Notes: generated by a model from the letters alone, not told the origin. A stretch of DNA of 22,723 bases from an uncultured Chlorobiaceae bacterium (GCA_903929845.1 CAIYWF010000171.1:1-22723); one strand, 5' to 3'; shown: positions 1 through 7,607, counted from the first letter of the stretch. Made by a program: numbers and translations.

Positions 1-312
1 GGGATTGCTGAGCAACAGTCGGCGAATCTCTTCAGGGCGTGAGAGAACATTGAGATTTCCCTCCTGTTCGATGGTCGCCTGACACGCAAGACGTCCGCCA
101 CTCTGGATCTGTCGTTCAGATAAAAAAGCTTTTTCAATGTCAGAAAGCGGAGAAAGGCAATCACTCCCTTCCCGAACGGTTACATAGCAAGTCTGGCAGA
201 TGCCTCGGCCTCCGCACAGGTGGCCGACATGACTATGGTTTAATTGAGCCGCCTTAAAGATTGTCTGGCCGGGCAGTGCATCACAGGGGATATCATTAAT
301 AATAAGAGTCAT
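1..312 (-). CDS. [2Fe-2S] ferredoxin-domain protein, probable chlorosome envelope protein (partial, C-terminus outside window)
   Basis: The reverse strand reads 104 codons from an ATG at 312 with no stop before the window edge. The N-terminal domain has the plant/adrenodoxin-type [2Fe-2S] ligand pattern: C33, C39 and C42 (CX5CX2C, reading LCGGRGICQTC) and a distal C77 in GGRLACQ. In green sulfur bacteria the chlorosome envelope proteins CsmI, CsmJ and CsmX begin with such a domain and continue into a hydrophobic chlorosome-binding part. The reading frame here continues past the ferredoxin core (RPEEIRRLLLSNP), which fits that architecture, but the diagnostic C-terminal part lies outside the window. 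A plain soluble ferredoxin is the alternative. It lies 62 bases downstream of ybeY on the same strand. The iron-sulfur domain is nearly certain; the chlorosome role is inferred from family memory and organism context. Confidence 0.8.
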   Translation of the reverse strand, partial: MTLIINDIPCDALPGQTIFKAAQLNHSHVGHLCGGRGICQTCYVTVREGSDCLSPLSDIEKAFLSERQIQSGGRLACQATIEQEGNLNVLSRPEEIRRLLLSNP

Positions 313-374
313 CGCAGTAATATGTTAGCTAATAATTGAGAACAAAAGTTGTTGAAGTGACAACATCCTGAACT

Positions 375-794
375 TCACTTCTGTTTTTCGCCGAAACTGC
401 TGATATAAAAGTTTTCTTTTTCCTGCATCAGCGTGCGATCCTCCGAAGACTGATCATCATAACCGATAAGATGAAGCGCTGAATGGAAGGTAACACGCAA
501 AAGTTCCTCCTGAAAATTAACAGAAAACTTTGCAGCATTTTCCTTGACTACATCGAGTGAAATATAAAACTCACCATCAATTTCACTACCCTTGTTGTAG
601 CGAAATGTTATGGTGTCTGTAGGATAATCATGACCAAGAAACTCACGGTTGATTCGCTGTATCATCTTGTTGCCACAATACACACCGACAACAGATTCAA
701 CCGTATACCCCTCATGTTCAAAAACCAACATAAGAGCATTTTCGAGCAACTGCTCAGGGATTGCCTTTTTTGTCGAATTGTAAATTTCCAGCAT
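375..794 (-). CDS. ybeY: Endoribonuclease YbeY (rRNA maturation factor)
   Basis: A 139-residue protein of the YbeY/UPF0054 family, a zinc-dependent single-strand endoribonuclease acting in 16S rRNA 3'-end maturation and ribosome quality control. Visible motifs are the conserved N-R-E-F...PTDTITF segment (residues 49-64) and the metal site HSALHLIGYDD at 104-114. In E. coli-type enzymes this reads HxxxHxxGYxH; here H104 and H108 are kept but the third ligand is D114, a form I recall from Bacteroidetes/Chlorobi YbeY. The length is normal for the family. Its ATG shares one base with the TGA stop of hflX (TGATG), so the two are translationally coupled. Confidence 0.95.
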   Translation of the reverse strand: MLEIYNSTKKAIPEQLLENALMLVFEHEGYTVESVVGVYCGNKMIQRINREFLGHDYPTDTITFRYNKGSEIDGEFYISLDVVKENAAKFSVNFQEELLRVTFHSALHLIGYDDQSSEDRTLMQEKENFYISSFGEKQK

Positions 795-2083
795 CAGGAC
801 AGGATATGTTGTGACGCGCTGATAAAAGCATCAATCTGTTTGAGCTCGGTGTTACGAACCCTGAATGTCAGTTCAACCTCTTCATCAACATGGCGCTTGT
901 CGATAACTTCAGTGTGTTCGTACAAATACGTTATCAGTTTATAGTTGGAGACATGCACGCTGATATGACGTTCTGTGTATTCACGAGCAACCTGCTGGCT
1001 AATCCTCTCCTTGAGGAGCGAAATATTGATTCCCCGTACAGCGGAGATAAAGACGGCTTCAGGATATTTTTCGCCAAGCTCCCTTAGCTGCGAAGGATCT
1101 TCAAGAGCATCAATTTTGTTGAATACCTCAATAATGTTGTCGTGATTAACGCCGATATCCTTCAGCGTGTCGCGCACCACCGTCATCTGCTCCTCAAAAC
1201 CGGGATGGCTGATATCGACCACATGAAGGAGAAAATCGGCCTGCAGCACCTCGTCAAGAGTTGATTTAAAACTCTCCACAAGAGTGTGCGGCAATTTTCG
1301 GATAAAACCAACGGTATCCGACAGCAGCACAAGCTTGTTGATATTGAGCTCAAGACGACGGGTTTTGGTGTCGAGCGTCGCAAAGAGCCTGTTCTCCGCA
1401 AAAGCCTCAGCCTCCGGGCAAAGTTCGTTCATCAATGTCGACTTTCCCGCATTGGTGTACCCCACAAGAGAGACTCGCTGAACGGCTTGGCGACTGCGAG
1501 TCTGGGTATCATGCTGCAGGGCGACCTCGCGCAACTTCTTCTTCAGAAGGGCAATACGGTTACGAACCAGACGTCGGTCAGTCTCAATCTGGGTTTCACC
1601 TGGCCCCTTGTTGCCGATACCACCCTTCTGCTTCGAAAGGTGAGTCCACTTTCCGGAAAGACGGGGAAGCATATATTCAAGCTGGGCAAGTTCTACCTGC
1701 ATTTTAGCCTGAGCCGATTGTGCCCTTATAGCAAAAATCTGCAGAATGAGGCCTGTACGGTCGATCACCTTGCACTCCAGCGCCTGTTCAAGGTTTCTGG
1801 CCTGTGCAGGTGTAAGATCGTCATCGAAAATCACAAGATCTATTTCATGCTCCTTTACAAACAGGACGAGCTCCTCAACCTTGCCTTTTCCAATACAGTA
1901 GGCCGGGTCACGCAGTTTTCGATCCTGTATAAACGAGTCAACGACATCAGCGCCAGCCGTATCAGCAAGAAAAGCAAGTTCAACAAGGTACTCTTCAACA
2001 AGTGAACGGGGTGTTTCAGGAGGGGAACATAGACCGACAAGAAAGGCCTTTTCCCTTTTATTTTCAGGAGTAACAGTATTCAA
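794..2083 (-). CDS. hflX: GTPase HflX
   Basis: A 429-residue protein with the full HflX layout: an N-terminal HflX domain (about 25-130) with GADVV and GKGKVEEL, a linker containing the GPGETQIETDRR signature (160-171), then a G domain. G1 is GYTNAGKST (208-216), the switch region FATLDTKTR starts near 234, G3 is DTVGF (256-260) and G4 is NKID (322-325). HflX is a ribosome-associated GTPase that splits or rescues stalled 70S ribosomes under stress. The frame opens at a TTG (2081-2083); an in-frame TAA lies six codons upstream and no ATG is available near the conserved N-terminus, so TTG is the likely start. It is divergent from crtB and coupled to ybeY downstream, a sensible pairing of two ribosome-quality genes. 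Confidence 0.95.
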   Translation of the reverse strand: MNTVTPENKREKAFLVGLCSPPETPRSLVEEYLVELAFLADTAGADVVDSFIQDRKLRDPAYCIGKGKVEELVLFVKEHEIDLVIFDDDLTPAQARNLEQALECKVIDRTGLILQIFAIRAQSAQAKMQVELAQLEYMLPRLSGKWTHLSKQKGGIGNKGPGETQIETDRRLVRNRIALLKKKLREVALQHDTQTRSRQAVQRVSLVGYTNAGKSTLMNELCPEAEAFAENRLFATLDTKTRRLELNINKLVLLSDTVGFIRKLPHTLVESFKSTLDEVLQADFLLHVVDISHPGFEEQMTVVRDTLKDIGVNHDNIIEVFNKIDALEDPSQLRELGEKYPEAVFISAVRGINISLLKERISQQVAREYTERHISVHVSNYKLITYLYEHTEVIDKRHVDEEVELTFRVRNTELKQIDAFISASQHILS

Positions 2084-2127
2084 TCGGACAGTAATAACTT
2101 ACGTAATAAAAATGAATGACAGCGTTC

Positions 2128-2154
2128 TGTAATATGGCATGTTGCTATATTACA
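2128..2154. promoter_or_regulatory. Inverted repeat in the divergent hflX-crtB promoter region
   Basis: The arms TGTAATAT (2128-2135) and ATATTACA (2147-2154) are exact reverse complements separated by 11 bases. The repeat lies 44 bases upstream of the hflX start and about 140 bases upstream of crtB, inside the only intergenic stretch between these divergent genes. The sequence shows the symmetry only; an operator role for a dimeric regulator is inferred. A second, weaker pair (CGGTTC at 2173-2178, GAACCG at 2196-2201) lies nearby. Confidence 0.35.
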
Positions 2155-2295
2155 ACCATTGTTTTATCTTGGCGGTTCATTCTCGATTCATATTCGAACC
2201 GTTTAAAAAGGTACACATTTTTGCTTTCACCCCCTACCATAGAAAGCGAATAATGCTGTAATGACCAAAACAGGCAAAATATAAGCGCATATCAG

Positions 2296-3219
2296 ATGAA
2301 TCAGAACGATCGCCGAAACTCTGCTGACCTGGAGACGGAAAAGCTGATAACGCTTGACGATGCTTATGCATACTGCCGCCAGATTTCAAAAGAACACGCA
2401 AAAACATTTTATCTTGCAAGCCTGTTTCTCCCCAAAAAACAGCAGAAACCTATTTTTGCCATCTACGCCCTGCTGCGAACCGTCGATGACGTTGTTGATA
2501 TGGCGGAGGAGAAGCTTGCAAAAGGACTTATCACCAAAGAAGAGATCAGTCTGATGCTTGAGGGATGGAAATCAAAGCTTAAAGCCTGCTACGGCGGAAA
2601 AGTTGAGAACGATCCGATCATGATTGCTTGGCACGATACGCTGAAAAGCTTCACAATCCCGATAGAGCTTCCCCTTGATTTGATGGATGGCGTCGCCATG
2701 GATATTGAGTTCAAACCTTTTGAAACCTTTGATGAGCTCTACGTCTACTGCTACAAAGTGGCAGCAGTGGTAGGACTGATGACCTCTGAAATTTTCGGCT
2801 ACAGCGATAAACAGGCACTGCAACATGCCATTGAACTGGGGATTGCCATGCAGTTAACCAACATTCTGCGCGATGTCGGTGAAGATGTCAATCGAGGCAG
2901 AATTTACCTGCCACTTGAAGATCTGCGGCGCTTCAATTATTCAGGTGAAGAGCTGATGCAGAAAAAAATCAACGGCAACTTCATTGAGCTCATGAAGTTT
3001 CAAATCGAAAGAGCCAGAAACTACTACCGCTTGTCGGACAAAGGAATCCCCATGCTTGAAAGGCGAAGCCGTTTTGGGGTCGCCATCAGCAGCATCAACT
3101 ACTGCAATATTTTAACCGCCATCGAAAAAAACAAGTTTGATGTTTTCTCAAAACGGGCCTATCGCTCTTTTTTTCAGAAAATCAGCACTATTCCTTATGT
3201 CTTGCACAAAACCCGTTAA
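2296..3219 (+). CDS. crtB: Phytoene synthase
   Basis: A 307-residue member of the squalene/phytoene synthase family, which condenses two geranylgeranyl diphosphates head-to-head to phytoene, the first committed step of carotenoid synthesis. Both Asp-rich metal/diphosphate sites are present: DDVVD (64-68) within ALLRTVDDVVDMAEE, and DVGED (193-197) within TNILRDVGEDVNRGRIYLP, the family signature. The region around SKEHAKTFYLAS (31-42) is the usual N-terminal substrate contact. Green sulfur bacteria need carotenoids for chlorosomes and reaction centres, so the gene fits the organism. The ATG at 2296 has no clear Shine-Dalgarno, but the conserved domain starts close after it. A dehydrosqualene synthase of the same family would look similar; context favours phytoene. 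Confidence 0.92.
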   Translation: MNQNDRRNSADLETEKLITLDDAYAYCRQISKEHAKTFYLASLFLPKKQQKPIFAIYALLRTVDDVVDMAEEKLAKGLITKEEISLMLEGWKSKLKACYGGKVENDPIMIAWHDTLKSFTIPIELPLDLMDGVAMDIEFKPFETFDELYVYCYKVAAVVGLMTSEIFGYSDKQALQHAIELGIAMQLTNILRDVGEDVNRGRIYLPLEDLRRFNYSGEELMQKKINGNFIELMKFQIERARNYYRLSDKGIPMLERRSRFGVAISSINYCNILTAIEKNKFDVFSKRAYRSFFQKISTIPYVLHKTR

Positions 3220-3285
3220 GAGTCAAAACTCCGCAGGGTTTGTCCATATTTATTCACACACTGAATTCAGAGAGAGATAGCCATC

Positions 3286-4821
3286 ATGCAGAAAGAGAAC
3301 GAACAGAACAACAATAGCCAGGAACAGCCAACCCAGTTATCTCTGAACGACCAGATGCTGCGCCGTCTTGAAGAGCGTCAGCACCTGATAGAAGCCGGGA
3401 TAAACCCTTATCCAACCCACTTCGAGGTAACTCACTCTTCTGTGGAGATCATAGACAATTTCGAAGAAGAGGTTAAAAAGCCTGTCGCTGTGGCTGGCAG
3501 GATTATGACCATCAGAAAAATGGGAAAAGCCTCATTTTTCCATCTTCAGGACTCTGCTGGCAGGATCCAGATATACATGAAAAAGGATGAGGTCGGTGAC
3601 GTGACCTACGACACCTTCAAGCTGCTCGACATCGGCGATATCGTCGGCGTCAAGGGATTCACCTTCAAAACCAGAACCGGCGAAATATCAGTCCATGCCG
3701 AATCGCTGGAGCTGCTCACCAAGTCCCTGCGCCCAATCCCCGTGGCCAAGGAAAAGGAGGTTGATGGAGAGAAGGTGGTGTTCGACGCCTTCAGCGACAA
3801 GGAGCTTCGGTATCGGCAGCGTTATGTTGACCTGATTGTCAACCCGGAGGTCAAGCAGACCTTTCTCAAGCGTTCCGCCATTGTCTCTTTCATCCGAAAC
3901 TTCTTTGCCGAGCAGGGGTGGCTTGAGGTTGAAACTCCTATTTTGCAGCCCATCTACGGGGGTGCAGCCGCCCGCCCATTCACCACGCATCACAATGCGC
4001 TCGACATGAAGCTTTACTTGCGCATCGCCAACGAGCTCTACCTCAAACGGCTGATTGTGGGTGGTTTTGACGGAGTGTTTGAATTTGCCAAAGATTTCCG
4101 CAACGAAGGCATCGACCGTTTTCACAACCCGGAGTTTACCCAGGTTGAGCTCTATGTCGCCTACAAGGATTACAACTGGATGATGAAACTCGTCGAGGAG
4201 CTGCTCTGCCAGACCGCTCTCGCCATCAACAAAAACGACAGCACCATGTTTCTCGGTAACGAGATCAGCCTTCAGACTCCGTTCAGGCGCTTGAGCATTA
4301 TAGATGCCATTGCCGAATACACCGGCAAAAATATTCGCGGACAATCTGAAGAAGAGCTTCGCTACACTGCCAAGGATCTTGGGCTTGAACTCGATCCAAA
4401 AATCAGCAGCGGCAAAATAATCGACGAGATTTTCGGAGAATTTGTAGAGCCAAAGCTCATTCAGCCAACTTTCATCACCGACTACCCCACCGAAATGTCG
4501 CCCTTGGCCAAAGAGCACCCTTCACAGCCGGGTATCGTCGAGCGATTTGAACTCATTGTCGGAGGCAAAGAGGTATGCAACTCATTCTCCGAGCTGAACG
4601 ACCCCGTCATTCAGCGCGAAAGACTGGAGTCGCAGTATCGGTTACGGCTGCGGGGTGACGAAGAGGCTATGATTGTTGATGAAGATTTCCTCCGTGCCAT
4701 CGAATACGGCATGCCGCCATGCGCTGGCCTTGGCATCGGCATTGACCGGCTGGTGATGATTCTCACGGGACAGGATTCCATCAGGGATGTGATTTTCTTT
4801 CCGCATTTGAAACCGGAGTAG
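3286..4821 (+). CDS. lysS: Lysyl-tRNA synthetase, class II
   Basis: A 511-residue enzyme charging tRNA-Lys. An OB-fold anticodon-binding domain spans about 65-150 (VAVAGRIMTIRKMGKASFFHL), then the class II catalytic core follows: motif 1 around GWLEVETPIL (211-220), motif 2 FRNEGIDRFHNPEFTQVE (271-288) and motif 3 GLGIGIDRL (481-489). The lysine-specific GGKEVCNSFSELNDP segment precedes motif 3. The length is normal and no domain is missing. The ATG follows an AGAGAGA stretch, a weak ribosome site. It lies 66 bases after crtB on the same strand, so co-transcription is possible. Confidence 0.98.
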   Translation: MQKENEQNNNSQEQPTQLSLNDQMLRRLEERQHLIEAGINPYPTHFEVTHSSVEIIDNFEEEVKKPVAVAGRIMTIRKMGKASFFHLQDSAGRIQIYMKKDEVGDVTYDTFKLLDIGDIVGVKGFTFKTRTGEISVHAESLELLTKSLRPIPVAKEKEVDGEKVVFDAFSDKELRYRQRYVDLIVNPEVKQTFLKRSAIVSFIRNFFAEQGWLEVETPILQPIYGGAAARPFTTHHNALDMKLYLRIANELYLKRLIVGGFDGVFEFAKDFRNEGIDRFHNPEFTQVELYVAYKDYNWMMKLVEELLCQTALAINKNDSTMFLGNEISLQTPFRRLSIIDAIAEYTGKNIRGQSEEELRYTAKDLGLELDPKISSGKIIDEIFGEFVEPKLIQPTFITDYPTEMSPLAKEHPSQPGIVERFELIVGGKEVCNSFSELNDPVIQRERLESQYRLRLRGDEEAMIVDEDFLRAIEYGMPPCAGLGIGIDRLVMILTGQDSIRDVIFFPHLKPE

Positions 4822-4854
4822 GAATGGGCAGCCAAACTTCAGGAGCACACCACC

Positions 4855-4920
4855 ATGCCACTTGATCTGAGCAGTTTGAAAAAGGCTATTGCTTCACTCG
4901 AAAAGTCAATCAGCAGTTAT
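4855..4920 (+). pseudogene. 5' relic of a nucleotidyltransferase substrate-binding (HI0074/HEPN-type) gene
   Basis: After an AGGAG at about -9, an ATG at 4855 starts a peptide reading MPLDLSSLKKAIASLEKSI, which resembles the usual N-terminus of nucleotidyltransferase substrate-binding proteins as I remember them. From about 4906 the same bases are the antisense of the 3' end of the minus-strand nucleotidyltransferase gene, so the plus-strand frame continues only as a shadow and stops at 5008-5010. This looks like the first 50-65 bases of a gene whose remainder was lost when the neighbouring pair came to lie here. The exact breakpoint cannot be set by eye, so the end given is approximate. Confidence 0.5.
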
Positions 4921-5238
4921 CCGCTCATTGCCATCTTTCTGATACAACACAACGCCAACGCGTCGGATATGATCGAGCACAGCAGCATCACTGATGTTGC
5001 GCAACAGTGAGAGGTCAATCGCATAGGGGAGCAGCAAATCATCAAGCTCGTCCATAACCTTGGTCAGCAATATTGCGGTCAAATCCTCTCCGCCAACAAG
5101 CGTCAAGTCAATATCCGATCCTTGCCGGTAGCTGCCTTTTGCCCGCGAACCGTAGAGGACTGCTTGTTCAATCTGCGGATAATGGGAAAAAACGCCAAGA
5201 ATAACTTCAATCACCGATTCGGCAAGTCCGTAACTCAC
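4906..5238 (-). CDS. MNT-domain nucleotidyltransferase (MntA/HI0073-like, antitoxin type)
   Basis: A 110-residue minimal nucleotidyltransferase of the polymerase-beta superfamily. The signature GSRAKGSYRQGSDIDL (30-45) holds the GS pair and the metal-binding D42 and D44; a third Asp is at D75 (YAIDLSLL). Such proteins pair with small HEPN proteins; in the studied MntA/HepT systems the nucleotidyltransferase adds AMP to the HEPN RNase toxin and so silences it. The start is a GTG (5236-5238) preceded by AAGGAG at a good distance, and it overlaps the TGA of the upstream HEPN gene (GTGA), a classical two-gene toxin-antitoxin layout. All three catalytic Asp residues are kept, so it is probably active. 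Confidence 0.88.
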   Translation of the reverse strand: MSYGLAESVIEVILGVFSHYPQIEQAVLYGSRAKGSYRQGSDIDLTLVGGEDLTAILLTKVMDELDDLLLPYAIDLSLLRNISDAAVLDHIRRVGVVLYQKDGNERITAD

Positions 5239-5660
5239 AAAGTCTCCTTCTCTTTAAAACCGTCCATCTTGCGCTGAAAAACTGTAAATGCTGCACAATA
5301 GCGGTTCAGGATAGCCTCTACAATCTCCCGCGCAGTCTCTTCGTTATAGGTGTGAGAGGTTAGATTGCGGTCACGAATCATATCCATCCAGATATCGCCA
5401 TCCTCAATCAGGCCAAGCTTGAAGGCGAGACGGGTAACATCTTTCGAACCATAAAGAGCCTCTGTACCGCGATGTTCGAGAAAATCCTTCAACGTCTTCC
5501 AGGCCAGCTCATGGGTATATTCAAACGACTGTATCAACCCCTGCTGTTCGAGATCGGAAAGATCGCGTTCAGCGGCAAGAGCAGCCGCAGCCTGTATTCG
5601 GGCAAACGCATGATTGAAATGGTTCAGCCGTTGTATCCACCGAATATCTTGTGTCGCCAT
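5235..5660 (-). CDS. HI0074-family nucleotidyltransferase substrate-binding protein (HEPN fold)
   Basis: A helical protein of 141 residues from the ATG at 5660, the start chosen because the conserved part begins right there (MATQDIRWIQRLNHFNHA); an in-frame TTG at 5693 would add only 11 unlikely residues and abut the epimerase stop. Family landmarks are ALAAERDLSDLEQQGLIQSFEYTHELAWKTLKD split over about residues 27-59, and RNLTSHTY at 98-105. The last is an RX4HXY motif, the catalytic motif of HEPN RNases and the tyrosine targeted by AMPylation in HepT systems. It is coupled by overlap to the nucleotidyltransferase gene. Together they look like an intact toxin-antitoxin or nucleotide-modification module; actual toxicity is inferred. 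Confidence 0.87.
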   Translation of the reverse strand: MATQDIRWIQRLNHFNHAFARIQAAAALAAERDLSDLEQQGLIQSFEYTHELAWKTLKDFLEHRGTEALYGSKDVTRLAFKLGLIEDGDIWMDMIRDRNLTSHTYNEETAREIVEAILNRYCAAFTVFQRKMDGFKEKETL

Positions 5661-5693
5661 AGAGATATAGTTGCTAATAAATAAGAGATTCAA

Positions 5694-6707
5694 TCACCCC
5701 TGCACCCCGTAATACTCGCGATACCAGGCAACAAAGCGTTTGATGCCCTCCGGCACGGTGGTCACCGGTTTGTAGTGAACATCCTGTATCAGTTGGTCAA
5801 CGTCAGCATAGGTGTCGGGTACGTCTCCGGGCTGCAGCGGCAGGAACTCTTTGATGGACGTTCGGCCAAGCTGCTCTTCAAGAGCTTTGATGTAATCCAT
5901 CAGCTCGACTGGATTGCTGTTGCCGATATTGTACACCCGCCATGGGGCTTTGCTTGTCGCGGTATCGGGCTTGAGGCCTGACCACTCGGGGTTGGGTTCG
6001 GCAACATGATCGAGCGTTCTAAGAACCCCCTCGGCAATATCGTCGATAAAGGTAAAATCGCGCCGATGGTTGCCGTAATTGAACACCTTGATTGGTTTGC
6101 TCTTCAGAATGGCATCGGTAAAAAGAAAAAGCGCCATATCAGGCCTTCCCCACGGGCCATAGACGGTAAAAAAACGAAGACCGGTCGTTGGCAAATTGTA
6201 AAGATGACTGTAGGTATGTGCCATCAGCTCATTGGCCTTTTTACTTGCCGCATAGAGTGAAAGCGGATGATCGACATTGTCATGGACTGAAAAAGGCATG
6301 GTTTCGTTGGCGCCGTACACCGAGCTTGAGGAGGCATAGACCAAGTGCTTTACTCCGTTATGCCGACACCCTTCAAGTATATTGAGAAACCCTACTATAT
6401 TGCTTTCAATATAGGCATGGGGATTCTCAATTGAATAACGCACTCCTGCCTGGGCAGCAAGATTGACCACACGCTCAAACGCACCTGTTTTAAAAAGCTC
6501 CTCCATCGCACTCCGGTCAGCAATATCAGCCTTCACAAACGTGAACCCCTCATAAGGCCCCAGCAGTGCCAGTCGCGCACGCTTGAGTGACACGTCGTAA
6601 TAGTCGTTCAGATTATCGATGCCAGTGACCTGCTCTCCCCTTTCAAGCAGCCTCTTGCAGACATGAAATCCTATAAATCCGGCCGCACCGGTCACCATTA
6701 TATTCAT
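5694..6707 (-). CDS. NAD-dependent epimerase, UDP-glucuronate 4-epimerase-like
   Basis: A 337-residue extended short-chain dehydrogenase. The Rossmann motif GAAGFIG is at 7-13, the family marker DNLNDYYDVSLKRARL at 31-46, SSSSVYG at 126-132, and the catalytic Y152/K156 in YAASK. GPWGRPDMA and DFTFIDDIAEG follow, as in UDP-glucuronate 4-epimerases that supply UDP-galacturonate for lipopolysaccharide or capsule. I chose the ATG at 6707 because the family starts with this Rossmann strand; the frame stays open to an ATG at 6800, which would add 31 residues with no family resemblance. The HEPN/MNT pair follows on the same strand. UDP-glucose 4-epimerase is less likely given the DNLNDYYDV and GPWGRPD motifs. 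Confidence 0.88.
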   Translation of the reverse strand: MNIMVTGAAGFIGFHVCKRLLERGEQVTGIDNLNDYYDVSLKRARLALLGPYEGFTFVKADIADRSAMEELFKTGAFERVVNLAAQAGVRYSIENPHAYIESNIVGFLNILEGCRHNGVKHLVYASSSSVYGANETMPFSVHDNVDHPLSLYAASKKANELMAHTYSHLYNLPTTGLRFFTVYGPWGRPDMALFLFTDAILKSKPIKVFNYGNHRRDFTFIDDIAEGVLRTLDHVAEPNPEWSGLKPDTATSKAPWRVYNIGNSNPVELMDYIKALEEQLGRTSIKEFLPLQPGDVPDTYADVDQLIQDVHYKPVTTVPEGIKRFVAWYREYYGVQG

Positions 6708-7125
6708 TGCATTTAATCGATAACGAGTTTCAGCCACATTCTGACCGGCGTTTGAAAAGTTTTGCTTTTTTCTGCATTCATAATAAAAACAATTCTCCAC
6801 CCTGACAAGGCAAAAAATGCTCTAAATCTTCATTTCCAATGGTTTACGTTCTAATGCTACCGTTATGTTATCTTTTCCAATGGATTGAGAAATCGTTGGA
6901 AAAAGCCAGAAATCCAGCCCGGACTGAACTTTTTGATGCTCATATTATGTTGTAATGAATAAGTAGAAGTCCAGTAACGAGAAAATTTGTTGGTGAGTCA
7001 TTTCTCATGGTCTGAAGCTTTTTGTTCGTTGCAAGTATTGCTCATGGCGACGTGCAGTATTATTCTTTTTCAAACATTCTTTGTCTTTTTCATTTTTTAC
7101 GGTCACGAATGGAAAGGAGTTTCCT
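6708..7125. other. Gene-free intergenic region with an inverted repeat
   Basis: No convincing gene is seen here. The stretch separates the divergent epimerase gene and the secreted-protein gene. It contains an inverted repeat TTTTCCAA (6873-6880) / TTGGAAAA (6896-6903) with a 15-base spacer, and the sequence TTTCCAATGG occurs twice (6833-6842 and 6874-6883). The part next to the secreted-protein gene is T-rich. Promoters for both genes must lie here, but I cannot place them reliably. Confidence 0.5.
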
Positions 7126-7584
7126 ATGATGAAAAAAAAATTTGTCATTATAATTTTAACCACCATAACTCTTTTTGGTTACGTATCAAGTTATGCTGTC
7201 CCTCTTGAAGGGGAAATTATTAAGTCAATCGATGGGGGGGGGGATTCATTTGGAGGGAACATTTGGCATTCCAGTTATATGAACTTGAGCACGCCTCGTA
7301 ACTTTATAAAGGGAGAGGAACTAAAGATTACGCTCCGGGGCAATGCCAAGTGGGTGTATGTCAGATTGTTGCCCGTAGATGCTAATGCCACAGTTCCAAT
7401 TGGGATTATTGAAAAAAGAATACATGTTCCTCAAAATAAAGTGATCACTGTACAACTTGAGACTACCCATCCGAACATCCGGCAAGTATCTGTTCACTCT
7501 GGACGTCAAGCGTTTGGAAAAGGAATAAGTCTCTTTAATGACAATGCCGATATTGTCAGTATTGATGTTTCTATGGAAAAATAA
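7126..7584 (+). CDS. Small secreted protein of unknown function with a G10 tract
   Basis: A 152-residue protein starting MMKKKFVIIILTTITLFGYV, a typical Sec signal peptide with probable cleavage after SYA (residue 24), so it is exported to the periplasm or beyond. GGAAAGGAG (7111-7119) lies six bases before the ATG. The mature part is short, beta-rich in appearance, without cysteines and with no motif I recognise; residues 60-151 could be one beta-sandwich. Ten consecutive G (7234-7243) encode G37-G39, and nine A (7132-7140) lie at the start of the gene. Gain or loss of one G would give a stop within about 20 codons (TGA at 7280 or TAA at 7299 in the shifted frames), so expression may be phase-variable. 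No operon partners; it converges on the dehydrogenase gene. Confidence 0.8.
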   Translation: MMKKKFVIIILTTITLFGYVSSYAVPLEGEIIKSIDGGGDSFGGNIWHSSYMNLSTPRNFIKGEELKITLRGNAKWVYVRLLPVDANATVPIGIIEKRIHVPQNKVITVQLETTHPNIRQVSVHSGRQAFGKGISLFNDNADIVSIDVSMEK

Positions 7585-7607
7585 AGCGCGGAGCAACTGT
7601 CGAAATC

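Noticed and set aside
1286..2005. Long plus-strand open frame (239 codons) over hflX
   Set aside because: It is antisense to the complete, motif-rich hflX gene and its translation has no recognisable domain.
3688..4518. Minus-strand open frame of 276 codons inside lysS
   Set aside because: lysS is complete with all class II motifs on the other strand; the antisense frame is a codon-use shadow.
6708..6800. 31-residue N-terminal extension of the epimerase
   Set aside because: The extension has no family similarity and the conserved Rossmann strand begins at the ATG at 6707.
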